Translations under genes and position numbers: made by a program | The notes under the pieces: generated by a model | What the model saw: the letters and a program-made list of their open reading frames with translations, nothing else | The model's database searches: none | What the model was told of the DNA's origin: nothing | IMG/VR virus record: IMGVR_UViG_3300048927_000178 | Span: 1-53,430 of that record | From: a virus | DNA length: 53,430 nt | Reading direction: 5' to 3' (one strand) | In this document: positions 13,483 to 20,925 of the stretch, piece after piece | Position numbering within the stretch: the first letter of the stretch is position 1 | Layout of the letters: every line of letters begins with the position of its first letter

Positions 13483-14364
13483 ATGAGCATTCACGATTCA
13501 ATGGCGAGCGATACCCGCGAGAAGATCGCGAAAGTTCAGAACCAGCTTGATGAGCTGAATTCGCCACCCCTGCAAATCGAAAACACCTTCTTCGAAGTCG
13601 TGCAGGCAGCGTGCGACAAGCATGGCACATTCGAACAGCGCGTCCGGAAGATGAATCTCGGAAACAGTGGAAAAGGGATCACGACCAGAAGCGAATGCAA
13701 GCGATGCCTTGAAGAGCGCCTAGCAAAACTGCAAAGCGACGAGGGGGCTATTCAGCAACGCCGCAAAGAAAGCGCCATTAACCGCCTGATGGGCGATTTG
13801 AATCTTCCACAGCGATTCGCACATGCAACGCTGGATAACTACGAAGCAGTGAATCCAGACGCAGCCCGGTGCCTGAAGCTTTGCAAGGCCTACGCCGCTA
13901 AATGGCCTGACCGCCGTAAGCAGGGGGGCGGACTTGTGATGTGTGGAAAGCCCGGCACCGGCAAAAACCACCTGGCCCTGGCTATCGCTCAGCACGTTAT
14001 CAACGAGCATCAACACGGCGCGATGTTCACAACCGCATTACGAGTCGCCCGCGCGTTTAAATCCACATGGGGAAAGAACGCCGAACGCACCGAATACGAT
14101 GTGATTCACGCTTACACCGATCCTGACTTGCTCATCATAGATGAGGTTGGCGTGCAGTTCGGCAGCGAGTCGGAAAAGCTGATTCTCTTCGAGGTAATTA
14201 ACACACGCTACGAGCAGATGAAGCCGACCATCCTGATAAGCAACCTGCCACTTGAAGAGCTATCCGCTTTCATCGGTGAGCGCGTCATTGACCGCATGAA
14301 CGACGGCGGCGGTTGCACACTGGCTTTCACGTGGGATTCATACCGTTCGCGAGGTGGCGCATGA
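13483..14364 (+). CDS. DnaC-like helicase loader (AAA+ ATPase)
   Basis: 293 aa. The N-terminal region has a Cys pair (CKRC near residue 72) and is likely to bind the initiator or helicase. The AAA+ core has Walker A GKPGTGKN (155-162) and Walker B LLIIDEVG (about 216-223). It would load host DnaB at the phage origin, replacing lambda P. The ATG at 13483 follows the O stop by 2 bp; a TTG two codons earlier is possible. Confidence 0.92.
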   Translation: MSIHDSMASDTREKIAKVQNQLDELNSPPLQIENTFFEVVQAACDKHGTFEQRVRKMNLGNSGKGITTRSECKRCLEERLAKLQSDEGAIQQRRKESAINRLMGDLNLPQRFAHATLDNYEAVNPDAARCLKLCKAYAAKWPDRRKQGGGLVMCGKPGTGKNHLALAIAQHVINEHQHGAMFTTALRVARAFKSTWGKNAERTEYDVIHAYTDPDLLIIDEVGVQFGSESEKLILFEVINTRYEQMKPTILISNLPLEELSAFIGERVIDRMNDGGGCTLAFTWDSYRSRGGA

Positions 14365-14705
14365 GCAAATACCTCACACAGTGTCAGAGCGAAGTACTGC
14401 AGTTCATCAGCTCGCAAATCGCTGAAAACGGCATCGCACCCACCTACACCGAAATTGGTAAGCACTTCGGCTACTGCCCCAGCAATGCTTATCTGCATGT
14501 CGATGTACTGGTCAGAAAGGGTCATATCCATCGCGTGAAGGGTATCAGCCGAGGCATAACGCTGACTGATACGGCCGCAGTAGAAATGCCCGACATCAAC
14601 GACAGCGAGTACTGGTACGAAGGCGTGTTCAAACCACAGCTTTACCAGCGTGACGTGGTGGACGCTATCAAATCGGCCGGCATGAAAGTTAAGGAGTTCG
14701 CATGA
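14361..14705 (+). CDS. LexA-like winged-helix DNA-binding protein
   Basis: 114 aa. The first 65 residues resemble the LexA DNA-binding domain (VLQFISSQIAENGIAPTYTE, IGKHFGYCPSNAYLHVDVLV). No S24 protease domain follows. The start overlaps the loader stop (ATGA). It may be a local transcription regulator. Confidence 0.75.
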   Translation: MSKYLTQCQSEVLQFISSQIAENGIAPTYTEIGKHFGYCPSNAYLHVDVLVRKGHIHRVKGISRGITLTDTAAVEMPDINDSEYWYEGVFKPQLYQRDVVDAIKSAGMKVKEFA

Positions 14706-14812
14706 CACAGGTAATTCACGGACTGCCTCGCGCTGAGCTGATTAAGCGCGTATTCGGCGAAAGCAAACCGGAACCAAAAGTCGAGCATCAACGACCAAAC
14801 CAGGGGCGATGA
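14702..14812 (+). CDS. 36-aa basic phage peptide
   Basis: MTQVIHGLPRAELIKRVFGE is followed by a charged tail. The ATG overlaps the preceding stop (ATGA). Small peptides at this position are common in nin regions. Function unknown. Confidence 0.5.
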   Translation: MTQVIHGLPRAELIKRVFGESKPEPKVEHQRPNQGR

Positions 14813-14889
14813 TTGCTGTTAATCATGGAAGTTGTATTTTCGCACCGCAAAAAATCAATAAGTTCTGCTTTATGTTTCATGGTGTGAAT

Positions 14890-14919
14890 TTGACTTGCGC
14901 TTTACCGGTAACATCTTAT
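14890..14919 (+). promoter_or_regulatory. Candidate promoter for a small membrane gene
   Basis: TTGACT (14890-14895), 18 bp, then TCTTAT (14914-14919) lies 45 bp before a 45-aa membrane protein gene. This would let that gene be expressed independently of PR. Confidence 0.45.
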
Positions 14920-14964
14920 TTTCAGATGGAGAGTTTAATACACCCAAACTGAAGAGGGATATTT

Positions 14965-15102
14965 ATGGCTAAGCATCATTTCATTAAAACACTTGAAATA
15001 TCAGCAATTGTTATATTCGCGCTGGTTTTGGCTTATCTGGCCGTTACCGGAATCCTTTCATCTGCGGGCATAGATCACTCCTGGCCGTATCCGAATAAGT
15101 AA
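14965..15102 (+). CDS. 45-aa single-span membrane protein
   Basis: A basic N-terminus (MAKHHFIKTLEI) is followed by one transmembrane segment (AIVIFALVLAYLAVTGILS) and a short tail. GAGGG lies 7 nt upstream of the ATG. It has its own candidate promoter and separates the replication genes from ninB, the layout of an accessory (moron) gene. No family recognised. Confidence 0.6.
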   Translation: MAKHHFIKTLEISAIVIFALVLAYLAVTGILSSAGIDHSWPYPNK

Positions 15103-15157
15103 CTAGGAACAACACCAGGGAAATAAGCACCGCTTAAATATAAACATAATAAATCAC

Positions 15158-15616
15158 ATGACCGATATCTCTAAAAATGGGGTTCGGTTGCACAAATCGA
15201 ACTTCAGCGCCATCGGGCAACAGCTTCTTCCTCTGCTCGAATCTGGCGAAAGCTACCGGCTAATCGTTAAGCCGTGGAAAGAAAAACGCAGCATCAACCA
15301 GAACTCCTTATCCCATATGTGGTACGCCGAAATCAGCGCCTATCTGATTAAGTCCGGCCGTGCTGACGCCACGCCTGAATGGGTAAAGCGAAACCTCAAG
15401 CGCACCTATCTTGGCTGCGAAGAAATCACCTACACCGACTTCGTTACAGGCGAGAAGGTCACCACCTACGAACCCCGGCACACATCCAGCCTTGATACCG
15501 GAGAGATGCATTTCTTTCTGAACCAGGTTGAACGGTGGTGTGCGCAGTTCGGCCTGGCGCTGACAATTCCGCACGACAGCGAATACCAAAAGCTGAAGGA
15601 AAAACAAAATGCCTAA
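15158..15616 (+). CDS. ninB: NinB/Orf recombination protein
   Basis: 152 aa. The NinB signature is visible: YRLIVKPWKEKRSINQNSLS, then HMWYAEIS and a Trp/Cys-containing C-terminus (ERWCAQFGLALTIPHDSEY). NinB (lambda Orf) binds ssDNA and SSB and substitutes for RecFOR. It overlaps the next gene by 8 nt. Confidence 0.92.
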   Translation: MTDISKNGVRLHKSNFSAIGQQLLPLLESGESYRLIVKPWKEKRSINQNSLSHMWYAEISAYLIKSGRADATPEWVKRNLKRTYLGCEEITYTDFVTGEKVTTYEPRHTSSLDTGEMHFFLNQVERWCAQFGLALTIPHDSEYQKLKEKQNA

Positions 15617-15815
15617 ACGCCACTGGAGTCGAGAGGAAATCGAAATCCTCTGCAATGAATACTCCTCATCATCCACCGATTTACTTGTCGAGCTGCTCGG
15701 CAAAAGCCAGCAGGCAATCAACTCGAAGGCGACATTCCTTGGCCTGAAGAAAACGCCAGCCATGCTTTCACAAATCAGGCACAACGCTACTGATAGCAGG
15801 AGAAGGGTGAGATGA
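15609..15815 (+). CDS. Small SANT/HTH-like protein of the nin region
   Basis: 68 aa. RHWSREEIEILCNEYSSS and LLGKSQQAINSKATFLGLKK fit a Myb/SANT-like helix-turn-helix common in phages, so DNA binding is likely. It is coupled to ninB and to the following ninE-like gene (ATGA). Confidence 0.7.
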   Translation: MPKRHWSREEIEILCNEYSSSSTDLLVELLGKSQQAINSKATFLGLKKTPAMLSQIRHNATDSRRRVR

Positions 15816-15982
15816 AGAGACGAAAATCCATCTGGGAACGCTACGAAAACCACGCCATCTACGACACCAAATCACCCCGCAAGAAACGCCAGCCACAACC
15901 CACCGAATCCCAAGTAACCACTTTCAGCTATCTGGAAGGGCTGCGCCAATCTGTGGCTAACAGAGTGAGGTTCACGCGATGA
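15812..15982 (+). CDS. ninE: NinE-like protein
   Basis: 56 aa, very basic. The C-terminal part, TESQVTTFSYLEGL, resembles the ESDVKTFNY region of lambda NinE (from memory). It is overlapped by ATGA at both ends. Function unknown. Confidence 0.6.
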   Translation: MKRRKSIWERYENHAIYDTKSPRKKRQPQPTESQVTTFSYLEGLRQSVANRVRFTR

Positions 15983-17010
15983 CGGCTTACTACAACGAAA
16001 TCGACCCCTACGCCGCCCAATGGCTGCGCAACCTAATTGAAGCAGGACACATCGCCGCCGGCGTTGTTGATGAAAGGAGCATTGAGGATGTTACACCCGG
16101 AGATTTGCGAGGCTTCACACAGTGTCACTTCTTCGCTGGAATCGGCGTCTGGAGCTACGCCCTCCGCCAGTCAGGATGGAGTGACGATCGCCCAGTGTGG
16201 ACAGGAAGCTGCCCATGCCAACCTTTCAGCGCGGCAGGCAAAGGACGCGGGTTTGCTGACGAGCGGCACCTTTGGCCCCACTTCCATTACCTCATCGAAA
16301 AATGCAGACCTGAAACAGTTTTTGGTGAGCAGGTTGCAAGCAAAGACGGAATCGCTTGGTTCGACCTTGTACAAGCTGACCTGGAAGGAACGGGCTACGC
16401 CTCAGCAGCACTTGATATTTGCGCTGCGGGCTTCGGTGCGCCGCATATCAGACAGCGCCTCTTCTGGGTGGCCAACGCCGCAAGCAAGCGACAGCTCGGG
16501 TGGCGGACAGATTGCAAGAGCGATGGGTGCGACACGGCACGGTTCAAACCTGAACGACTTTGCAATGTTAGCGGGATGGCCGACACCTCAGGTTTCGATG
16601 ATAACCAACTGCACCAAAATTCAGATGAGCGGGGACGGTCGCCAAACACCAAACAAAATGGGGTGGGCGGCATCTTTGGCGGGATGGCCAACACCTACAG
16701 CATCGAGCAACGACAGGACGCCAAGCCCGGAAAATGCAATGAGCATGAAGAGAATAGACGGGACGAAGATTCAGCAGCGCCTGCAGGACTTTGCTTCGAT
16801 AGCTCAGCCAATCCGGTTAACGGCTTCTGGAGAGATTCTGACTGGCTCCTCTGCCGGGATGGAAAGTGGCGGCCAGTTGAGCCCGGCACATTCCCGCTGG
16901 CTAATGGCGCTCCCCAAAGAGTGGGACGACTGCGCGCCTACGGTAACGCGATCAACGCGGAAGTCGCGAAAGGATTCATAGAGGCATATATGGAGGTTCA
17001 AAATGCGTGA
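15979..17010 (+). CDS. C5-cytosine DNA methyltransferase
   Basis: 343 aa. Motifs in order: HFFAGIGVWSYAL (motif I), SCPCQPFSAAGKG (motif IV with catalytic Cys), VFGEQVAS (motif VI), HIRQRLFWVA (motif VIII), then a target-recognition region with the repeated units GMADTS and GMANTY, and RLRAYGNAIN (motif X). Motif VI reads EQV rather than ENV. It would methylate cytosine in phage DNA, giving protection from restriction. The specificity is not readable. A second frame is open through the recognition region. Confidence 0.92.
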   Translation: MTAYYNEIDPYAAQWLRNLIEAGHIAAGVVDERSIEDVTPGDLRGFTQCHFFAGIGVWSYALRQSGWSDDRPVWTGSCPCQPFSAAGKGRGFADERHLWPHFHYLIEKCRPETVFGEQVASKDGIAWFDLVQADLEGTGYASAALDICAAGFGAPHIRQRLFWVANAASKRQLGWRTDCKSDGCDTARFKPERLCNVSGMADTSGFDDNQLHQNSDERGRSPNTKQNGVGGIFGGMANTYSIEQRQDAKPGKCNEHEENRRDEDSAAPAGLCFDSSANPVNGFWRDSDWLLCRDGKWRPVEPGTFPLANGAPQRVGRLRAYGNAINAEVAKGFIEAYMEVQNA

Positions 17011-17278
17011 ACGCTGCCACCGCTGCCACACTATCCTCACCAGTGAAGACAAGTACTGGTACTCAGTCGCATGCGAAGCGTGCGAAACCGACCTCAAGTG
17101 GGAGGAGTATGAGCAACACAACCCCATCAAATCAGCCTACTGGCGCTGGCGAGCTATCTGCTTTGGTGTGCGTGTTCTGCGCCATTACCCTGGCCGATTG
17201 CGAGACCTATTGCTGCAGCGCTTGCGAGGTGGAGCTAATGAGCGACCCGAATTTCATGATGTGCGGAGGAAGCGATGA
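17003..17278 (+). CDS. Small zinc-binding phage protein
   Basis: 91 aa. Two CxxC pairs (ERCHRCHT and ACEACET) suggest a zinc ribbon. The C-terminal half is basic and overlaps the ninF frame for about 170 nt, which is unusual. The ATG overlaps the methyltransferase stop. The N-terminal half looks convincingly coding; the C-terminal half could be frame noise after a length change. Confidence 0.55.
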   Translation: MRERCHRCHTILTSEDKYWYSVACEACETDLKWEEYEQHNPIKSAYWRWRAICFGVRVLRHYPGRLRDLLLQRLRGGANERPEFHDVRRKR

Positions 17279-17294
17279 CCAAACTACGCAATGA
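17109..17294 (+). CDS. ninF: NinF-like protein
   Basis: 61 aa. The C-terminal Cys motif CCSACEVELMSDPN resembles the end of lambda NinF (CxxCCAELMSDPNSS, from memory). GGAGG lies just before the ATG at 17109. It overlaps the zinc-protein frame upstream and DUF1364 downstream. Confidence 0.6.
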   Translation: MSNTTPSNQPTGAGELSALVCVFCAITLADCETYCCSACEVELMSDPNFMMCGGSDDQTTQ

Positions 17295-17565
17295 AGCACG
17301 CGGCAGAGAATGCCAGGTAAGGCTGGTCGGTATCTGCAACGGCAACCCGGAAACAGTCGTGCTGGCGCATTACCGCATGGTCGGCATCTGCGGAACCGGC
17401 ATGAAGCCAGATGACCTTTTTGGAGCTTGGGCCTGTTCAGCGTGCCATGACGAGATTGATCGCCGCACAAGACGCTGTGAAGTGACAGAAGCGCGTATCG
17501 CTCACCTTGAGGGCGTTATCAGGACACAGAGTGCATTACTGCAGGAGGGCAAGCTAAAGCGATGA
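17275..17565 (+). CDS. DUF1364 protein of the nin region
   Basis: 96 aa. The signature LRNEARGRECQVRLVGICNG, NPETVVLAHYRM and WACSACHDEIDRRT is typical of DUF1364, which has HNH-like Cys/His spacing. Its biochemical role is not established. It overlaps rusA by ATGA. Confidence 0.88.
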   Translation: MTKLRNEARGRECQVRLVGICNGNPETVVLAHYRMVGICGTGMKPDDLFGAWACSACHDEIDRRTRRCEVTEARIAHLEGVIRTQSALLQEGKLKR

Positions 17566-17924
17566 ATGAATACAGGCTTACGCTACCGTGGCCGCCCGGA
17601 AACAATAACCTCTTCTCAGTGTTCCGCGGGCGAAAGATAAAAAGCAAAAAGGGAAGGGAATACACCTCAGCAGTAATTCAGCAAATCACCGAAGCAAATC
17701 AGCAATTCCAACTGGCCGGCAGGCTGAAAGTAAAAATTCTCGCATATCCACCTACACGCGCCCGGCGTGACCTCGACAACCTTTTCAAAGCACCCCTCGA
17801 CTCACTCACCCATGCAGGCGTCATAGCTGACGACAGCTTGATTGATGACGTGCGCATGGTTCGCTGCGAAGTGGTGAAGGGTGGCAGATTGGAAATCATC
17901 ATTACCGAATTGGGGGCCGCATGA
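17562..17924 (+). CDS. rusA: RusA-type Holliday junction resolvase
   Basis: 120 aa. LPWPPGNNNLF at the N-terminus and the acidic catalytic cluster RRDLDNLFKAPLDSL, then GVIADDSLIDDVRM, match RusA, a homodimeric nuclease that resolves four-way junctions. It works with Erf and NinB in phage recombination. It is coupled to genes on both sides. Confidence 0.95.
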   Translation: MNEYRLTLPWPPGNNNLFSVFRGRKIKSKKGREYTSAVIQQITEANQQFQLAGRLKVKILAYPPTRARRDLDNLFKAPLDSLTHAGVIADDSLIDDVRMVRCEVVKGGRLEIIITELGAA

Positions 17925-18055
17925 CCGACTACCTCAGACAGAAGTGGCAACTGCTGCGGATGTACCGCGCCCGCCGCATGTTCGAAATCAACTACCGCAT
18001 ATTGCGTAACACAGCGAAAATCATGGGGGTGAAACATGCCAGTACGCGAGTTTAA
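17921..18055 (+). CDS. 44-aa basic phage peptide
   Basis: TDYLRQKWQLLRMYRARRMF, then NYRILRNTAKIMGV: a strongly basic amphipathic helix. The ATG overlaps the rusA stop, and the end overlaps the Q-like gene by 20 nt. Unknown function. Confidence 0.55.
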   Translation: MTDYLRQKWQLLRMYRARRMFEINYRILRNTAKIMGVKHASTRV

Positions 18056-18524
18056 TCTTACTAAAGAGCAGCATGACTGGCTTAACAGCTGGCTAGAGCT
18101 GTGGGGAGCGTGGGTCTATTCAGGAAGGCTGGAAAAGCGCCAGAGCAGCGTCATAGCGCAATACATGGCTACTGTTGAACCACAATCATATCCATACCGG
18201 CCAATGTGCAACGATGATGACGGACTCTTGATTTCTCAGGTCGTGGACTCCGTCATGTGCATCGATAAAAAAGCTTTTGGCATACTGCTTAGCTACTACG
18301 CACACGGCTCTTCCAAGCGTGCGATCGCATCTTACTATCACAAGTGCGCAAGTCCTCGCAAAATGTCGGGCCGAGGTGGTGAAAGCTATCGCGTACCGTC
18401 GATGATTACTTGCCGGCGAGAGGTGGACGAAATACTGAATGCAAGTTTGTATCTTCTCTACACTCCGCTGCTAAATGCCTTTAACGATCGCAAACGTGTG
18501 GTTAAAATTAGAAAAGTCGCATAG
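18036..18524 (+). CDS. Q: Q-type late antiterminator
   Basis: 162 aa. The region DWLNSWLELWGAWVYSGRL, then RPMCNDDDGLLISQVVDSVM and CRREVDEILNASLYLLY, fits a lambdoid antitermination Q family (DUF1133/AntitermQ type). It is the last gene of the right early operon, immediately before a promoter-terminator pair. Q would load at that promoter and open the late operon. Confidence 0.8.
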   Translation: MPVREFNLTKEQHDWLNSWLELWGAWVYSGRLEKRQSSVIAQYMATVEPQSYPYRPMCNDDDGLLISQVVDSVMCIDKKAFGILLSYYAHGSSKRAIASYYHKCASPRKMSGRGGESYRVPSMITCRREVDEILNASLYLLYTPLLNAFNDRKRVVKIRKVA

Positions 18525-18530
18525 TAAATA

Positions 18531-18559
18531 TTGACTCTGTTGAGCCAATGAGCCACAAT
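18531..18559 (+). promoter_or_regulatory. Late promoter (PR')
   Basis: TTGACT (18531-18536), 17 bp, CACAAT (18554-18559). It starts 6 bp after the Q-like gene and precedes a terminator about 75 bp downstream, the standard Q-dependent arrangement. Confidence 0.7.
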
Positions 18560-18632
18560 TCGAATGTAAGCTGCCGTTAGTGTACTTAATGATGCCCGGA
18601 CAGCAATCGAACAAATTATTGTGATATTCAAA

Positions 18633-18667
18633 AGCCTCGTAGCCTCACCAGCTAGCGGGGCTTTTTT
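18633..18667 (+). terminator. Terminator tR'
   Basis: An imperfect GC-rich hairpin (AGCCTCGTAGC...GCTAGCGGGGCT) runs into six T residues. It would end the short PR' leader RNA when Q is absent. Confidence 0.8.
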
Positions 18668-18673
18668 GCGATA

Positions 18674-18792
18674 TTGACACCCGAAAAAAGTTTTTGTAAA
18701 AAGTGAATCGCCTGATGTGTATTGTTCTTTAGTCCAATCATTCATCTCGCATATCAGGCCGAAAGCCCCGTCTTAACCGATGGGGCTTTTTG
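18674..18792 (+). ncRNA. Putative small RNA unit (own promoter and terminator)
   Basis: A second promoter (TTGACA 18674-18679, 17 bp, TAAAAA 18697-18702) is followed by an 80-90 nt transcribable stretch ending in a strong terminator (AGCCCC...GGGGCT plus Ts, 18764-18792). The stretch contains a long-range stem CCTGAT/ATCAGG and no open frame of note. It could be a small RNA or simply a second late leader. Confidence 0.4.
18764..18792 (+). terminator. Strong terminator upstream of the lipoprotein gene
   Basis: AGCCCCGTC and GATGGGGCT form the stem, followed by TTTTT. It stops transcription from 18674 or read-through from tR' in the absence of Q. Confidence 0.85.
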
Positions 18793-18918
18793 TTATTCAA
18801 GATTTCGAAACAAGGCACTTTTGCAATTGCTTAAGATCATTAAGACGCCAATTTCAACTTCAGGATTTTCAAACACAGTTATATGATTCTTTGGACAATG
18901 ATTAACTGGGTTTGTTTA

Positions 18919-19329
18919 ATGAAAAGTGGATTGGTGGTTTTGACATTGGCCGCATTGCTTGCAGGCTGCGCATCGAATGACATAGAGGATATGCCTAGAG
19001 ATGCTAGGGTTAAGTTTGCCAACATGGAAGGTTACTCAAATAACCCTTACCCGAAAGCCAAGATGCTAGGTGAGGTAATGGGCATGAGCTGCGCTCGTAG
19101 GGGTGGGTCATCAACGATGATTACGGAACTTGGCGGAAATATATTTGCTACAACTTCCGGACCTGATGTCGCTACTGGTGCTGAGGCATTAGAAGACATG
19201 AGATACAAGGCTGCCAAAATGGGTGGCGATGCAGTCGTTAACGCTGTGTGTAAATCCGGCGGAGTAGATTGGGGCCACAACTGCTGGTCGACAGTGAAGT
19301 GTGTTGGCGACGTGGTATCCAAGAGCTAA
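18919..19329 (+). CDS. RcsF-like outer-membrane lipoprotein
   Basis: 136 aa. A lipoprotein signal ends in LAALLAGC (Cys17 lipidated). The mature part has LGEVMGMSCARR, MRYKAAKMGGDAVVNAVC and a final CVG, with Cys spacing like RcsF/DUF4156 (YjeI). RcsF signals envelope stress to the Rcs phosphorelay. The ATG at 18919 is chosen because it places the signal peptide at the N-terminus. It sits alone between terminators in the late region, a typical lysogenic-conversion (moron) location. Confidence 0.65.
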   Translation: MKSGLVVLTLAALLAGCASNDIEDMPRDARVKFANMEGYSNNPYPKAKMLGEVMGMSCARRGGSSTMITELGGNIFATTSGPDVATGAEALEDMRYKAAKMGGDAVVNAVCKSGGVDWGHNCWSTVKCVGDVVSKS

Positions 19330-19352
19330 CAAACAAATCATAAATCTTTTGA

Positions 19353-19378
19353 GGCACTGCTTCGGCGGTGCCTTTTTT
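19353..19378 (+). terminator. Terminator after the RcsF-like gene
   Basis: GGCACTGC-TTCG-GCGGTGCC followed by six T residues: a strong intrinsic terminator with a UUCG-type loop. Confidence 0.9.
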
Positions 19379-19428
19379 ATTGCCGAGATTCTAGCTTCCA
19401 GCCTGAGCATCTTTTGCTGCAAGTGAGC

Positions 19429-19542
19429 ATGATTAGCAGGCTAATAGTAAATAGAGCAAATAAAGTTAAAATTCCTTGTTATGAATCTGAGAAGATTGTC
19501 TCGCCCCTTCAAGAGCTAAGCCATTACGAGTGCCGGAGATAA
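19429..19542 (+). CDS. Possible 37-aa peptide before the lysis genes
   Basis: An AT-rich frame encodes MISRLIVNRANKV... and ends in SHYECRR. The ribosome site is weak and no family is recognised. It is listed because the 19379-19571 interval otherwise holds no gene. Confidence 0.25.
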   Translation: MISRLIVNRANKVKIPCYESEKIVSPLQELSHYECRR

Positions 19543-19571
19543 GCGCCGGGTGGGGTACATCAAATTTAAGA

Positions 19572-19595
19572 GGTCGCCAATTGGCGGCCTTTTTT
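19572..19595 (+). terminator. Terminator upstream of the lysis cassette
   Basis: GGTCGCC-AATT-GGCGGCC and six T residues. Q-modified polymerase must read through it to reach the holin gene. Confidence 0.85.
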
Positions 19596-19700
19596 CGTTT
19601 AAGCGCCATCCCAAAACTTATTCAGACCCTCATTGCTGTGTGGGGGTGAGCGCTCTTTTCTTACGACTACAGGCGGCACCAAGCGAACAGCGAGGTGTAT

Positions 19701-19943
19701 ATGAGTATCGATATGAGCAAACTGGCATCAGGCGCGGCATACGGCGCTTCTGCCGGGACGATTGCCAACGGTCTGCTGACCAGGTTAAGTCCCGATGAAT
19801 GGAGTGCTGTTGGCGTGCTGGCCGGTATTCTGGTTGCGCTATTCACGCTCGGCATCAACTGGTATTACAAACGCAAGGCCACAATGGCGCAGATCAAAGC
19901 GCTCCAACGCTGGCCCACTGCGCCCGACCTCACCGAGGATTAA
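19701..19943 (+). CDS. Holin
   Basis: 80 aa. Two hydrophobic stretches (about residues 6-26, GAAYGASAGTIANGLL, and 34-54, WSAVGVLAGILVALFTLGIN) are followed by a basic and acidic tail. The sequence fits small class II/pinholin-type phage holins. It would depolarise the membrane and activate the SAR endolysin. The ATG at 19701 has GAGG 5 nt upstream. Confidence 0.85.
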   Translation: MSIDMSKLASGAAYGASAGTIANGLLTRLSPDEWSAVGVLAGILVALFTLGINWYYKRKATMAQIKALQRWPTAPDLTED

Positions 19944-19947
19944 CCCA

Positions 19948-20451
19948 ATGGCAATTTCTAACACACTGCGCAACAGGCTTATTGCTGCTGCCGGCGGCGG
20001 AGCCATGCTTATTGCTACGGTATTCCTCGGCGGAAAGGATGGGGTAGAGGGGCGCGTGTACGAACCCTACAAAGATGTGGCCGGGGTATTGACTGTCTGT
20101 GATGGTCATACCGGCGCCGACATCGTGAAGGGAAAGAAGTACACCGACCGAGAATGCGATCGCCTGATGTGGAATGACCTGCAGCCAGTTAAGAAGGCTG
20201 TCGATTCCATGGTGAAGGTGCCGCTGGGCGAGTATCCCCGCGCCGCGCTCTACAGCTTCACTTATAACGTCGGTACATCTGCCTTCTCCAAATCCACACT
20301 GCTGAAAAAGCTTAACGCTGGAGACCAGGCTGGAGCATGCGAAGAGCTGCGCCGCTGGGTGTATGCCGGTGGCATGAAGTGGAAAGGCCTGATGAACCGC
20401 CGTGACATGGAGCGTTCTCTCTGCTTGGCGGATGGCCCAAATGATATTTAA
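19948..20451 (+). CDS. R: SAR endolysin (GH24 lysozyme)
   Basis: 167 aa. An N-terminal signal-arrest-release segment (LIAAAGGGAMLIATVFLGG) precedes the lysozyme core. The T4-type catalytic triad spacing is exact: E34, D43, T49 (VEGRVYEPYKDVAGVLTVCD). It degrades peptidoglycan once released from the membrane, so no large-hole holin is needed. It starts 4 nt after the holin stop and overlaps Rz. Confidence 0.95.
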   Translation: MAISNTLRNRLIAAAGGGAMLIATVFLGGKDGVEGRVYEPYKDVAGVLTVCDGHTGADIVKGKKYTDRECDRLMWNDLQPVKKAVDSMVKVPLGEYPRAALYSFTYNVGTSAFSKSTLLKKLNAGDQAGACEELRRWVYAGGMKWKGLMNRRDMERSLCLADGPNDI

Positions 20452-20824
20452 CTTGCGCATCTACCTGATCAGCATCGCTGTGATGATAGCCATTGCCATC
20501 GGATACGGGGAGATCCGCTACCTGAAGGGATGGTATGCGCACAGTGCCAAAGTTAAAGCTGACTATGCACTGAAGAAGCAGAAGGCCGAAATAAAGCTGG
20601 CTCCTACTGAAGCTAAGGCCGCAACGGCCAATGCCAAAGGAAAGGTCATCTACCAAACCATTTATCGCGACGTGGTGAGATATGTTCAGGATCCGAATCG
20701 CACTGTGTGCCGGTTTGATGATGATGCTGTCAGCATGCGCCAGCGTGCCATCGACGCTGCCAACAATATCGCAGGATTTGATGACACCTCCGTGCAGACT
20801 GAGCCCAGCGGGAAAGGACAGTGA
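20441..20824 (+). CDS. Rz: Rz-type inner-membrane spanin
   Basis: 127 aa. An N-terminal membrane anchor (IYLISIAVMIAIAIGYGEI) is followed by an Ala/Lys-rich periplasmic coiled coil. It overlaps the endolysin stop by 11 nt. Together with the nested o-spanin it fuses the inner and outer membranes in the last step of lysis. An ATG three codons earlier (20432) is an alternative start. Confidence 0.85.
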   Translation: MIFNLRIYLISIAVMIAIAIGYGEIRYLKGWYAHSAKVKADYALKKQKAEIKLAPTEAKAATANAKGKVIYQTIYRDVVRYVQDPNRTVCRFDDDAVSMRQRAIDAANNIAGFDDTSVQTEPSGKGQ

Positions 20825-20921
20825 TGCGGATCTGCAATCGGACGTTGAGAATACGGAGTGTGTGAGAACGCTTCGACTCAACACTTACCGATGGCAGGCG
20901 TGGTATAGAGCTTCGGAATGA
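20682..20921 (+). CDS. Rz1: Rz1-type outer-membrane spanin lipoprotein, nested in Rz
   Basis: 79 aa in the +1 frame of Rz. The signal peptide ends in the lipobox LMMMLSAC|A; a short Pro-containing mature chain follows. The overlapping architecture (starting inside Rz and running past its end) is the usual lambdoid one. The mature part is longer than lambda Rz1. Confidence 0.85.
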   Translation: MFRIRIALCAGLMMMLSACASVPSTLPTISQDLMTPPCRLSPAGKDSDADLQSDVENTECVRTLRLNTYRWQAWYRASE

Positions 20922-20925
20922 GCAT

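Noticed and set aside
18458-18745. 95-aa minus-strand frame across the late promoter
   Set aside because: It crosses PR' and tR' and resembles no protein family; the regulatory reading explains the region better.
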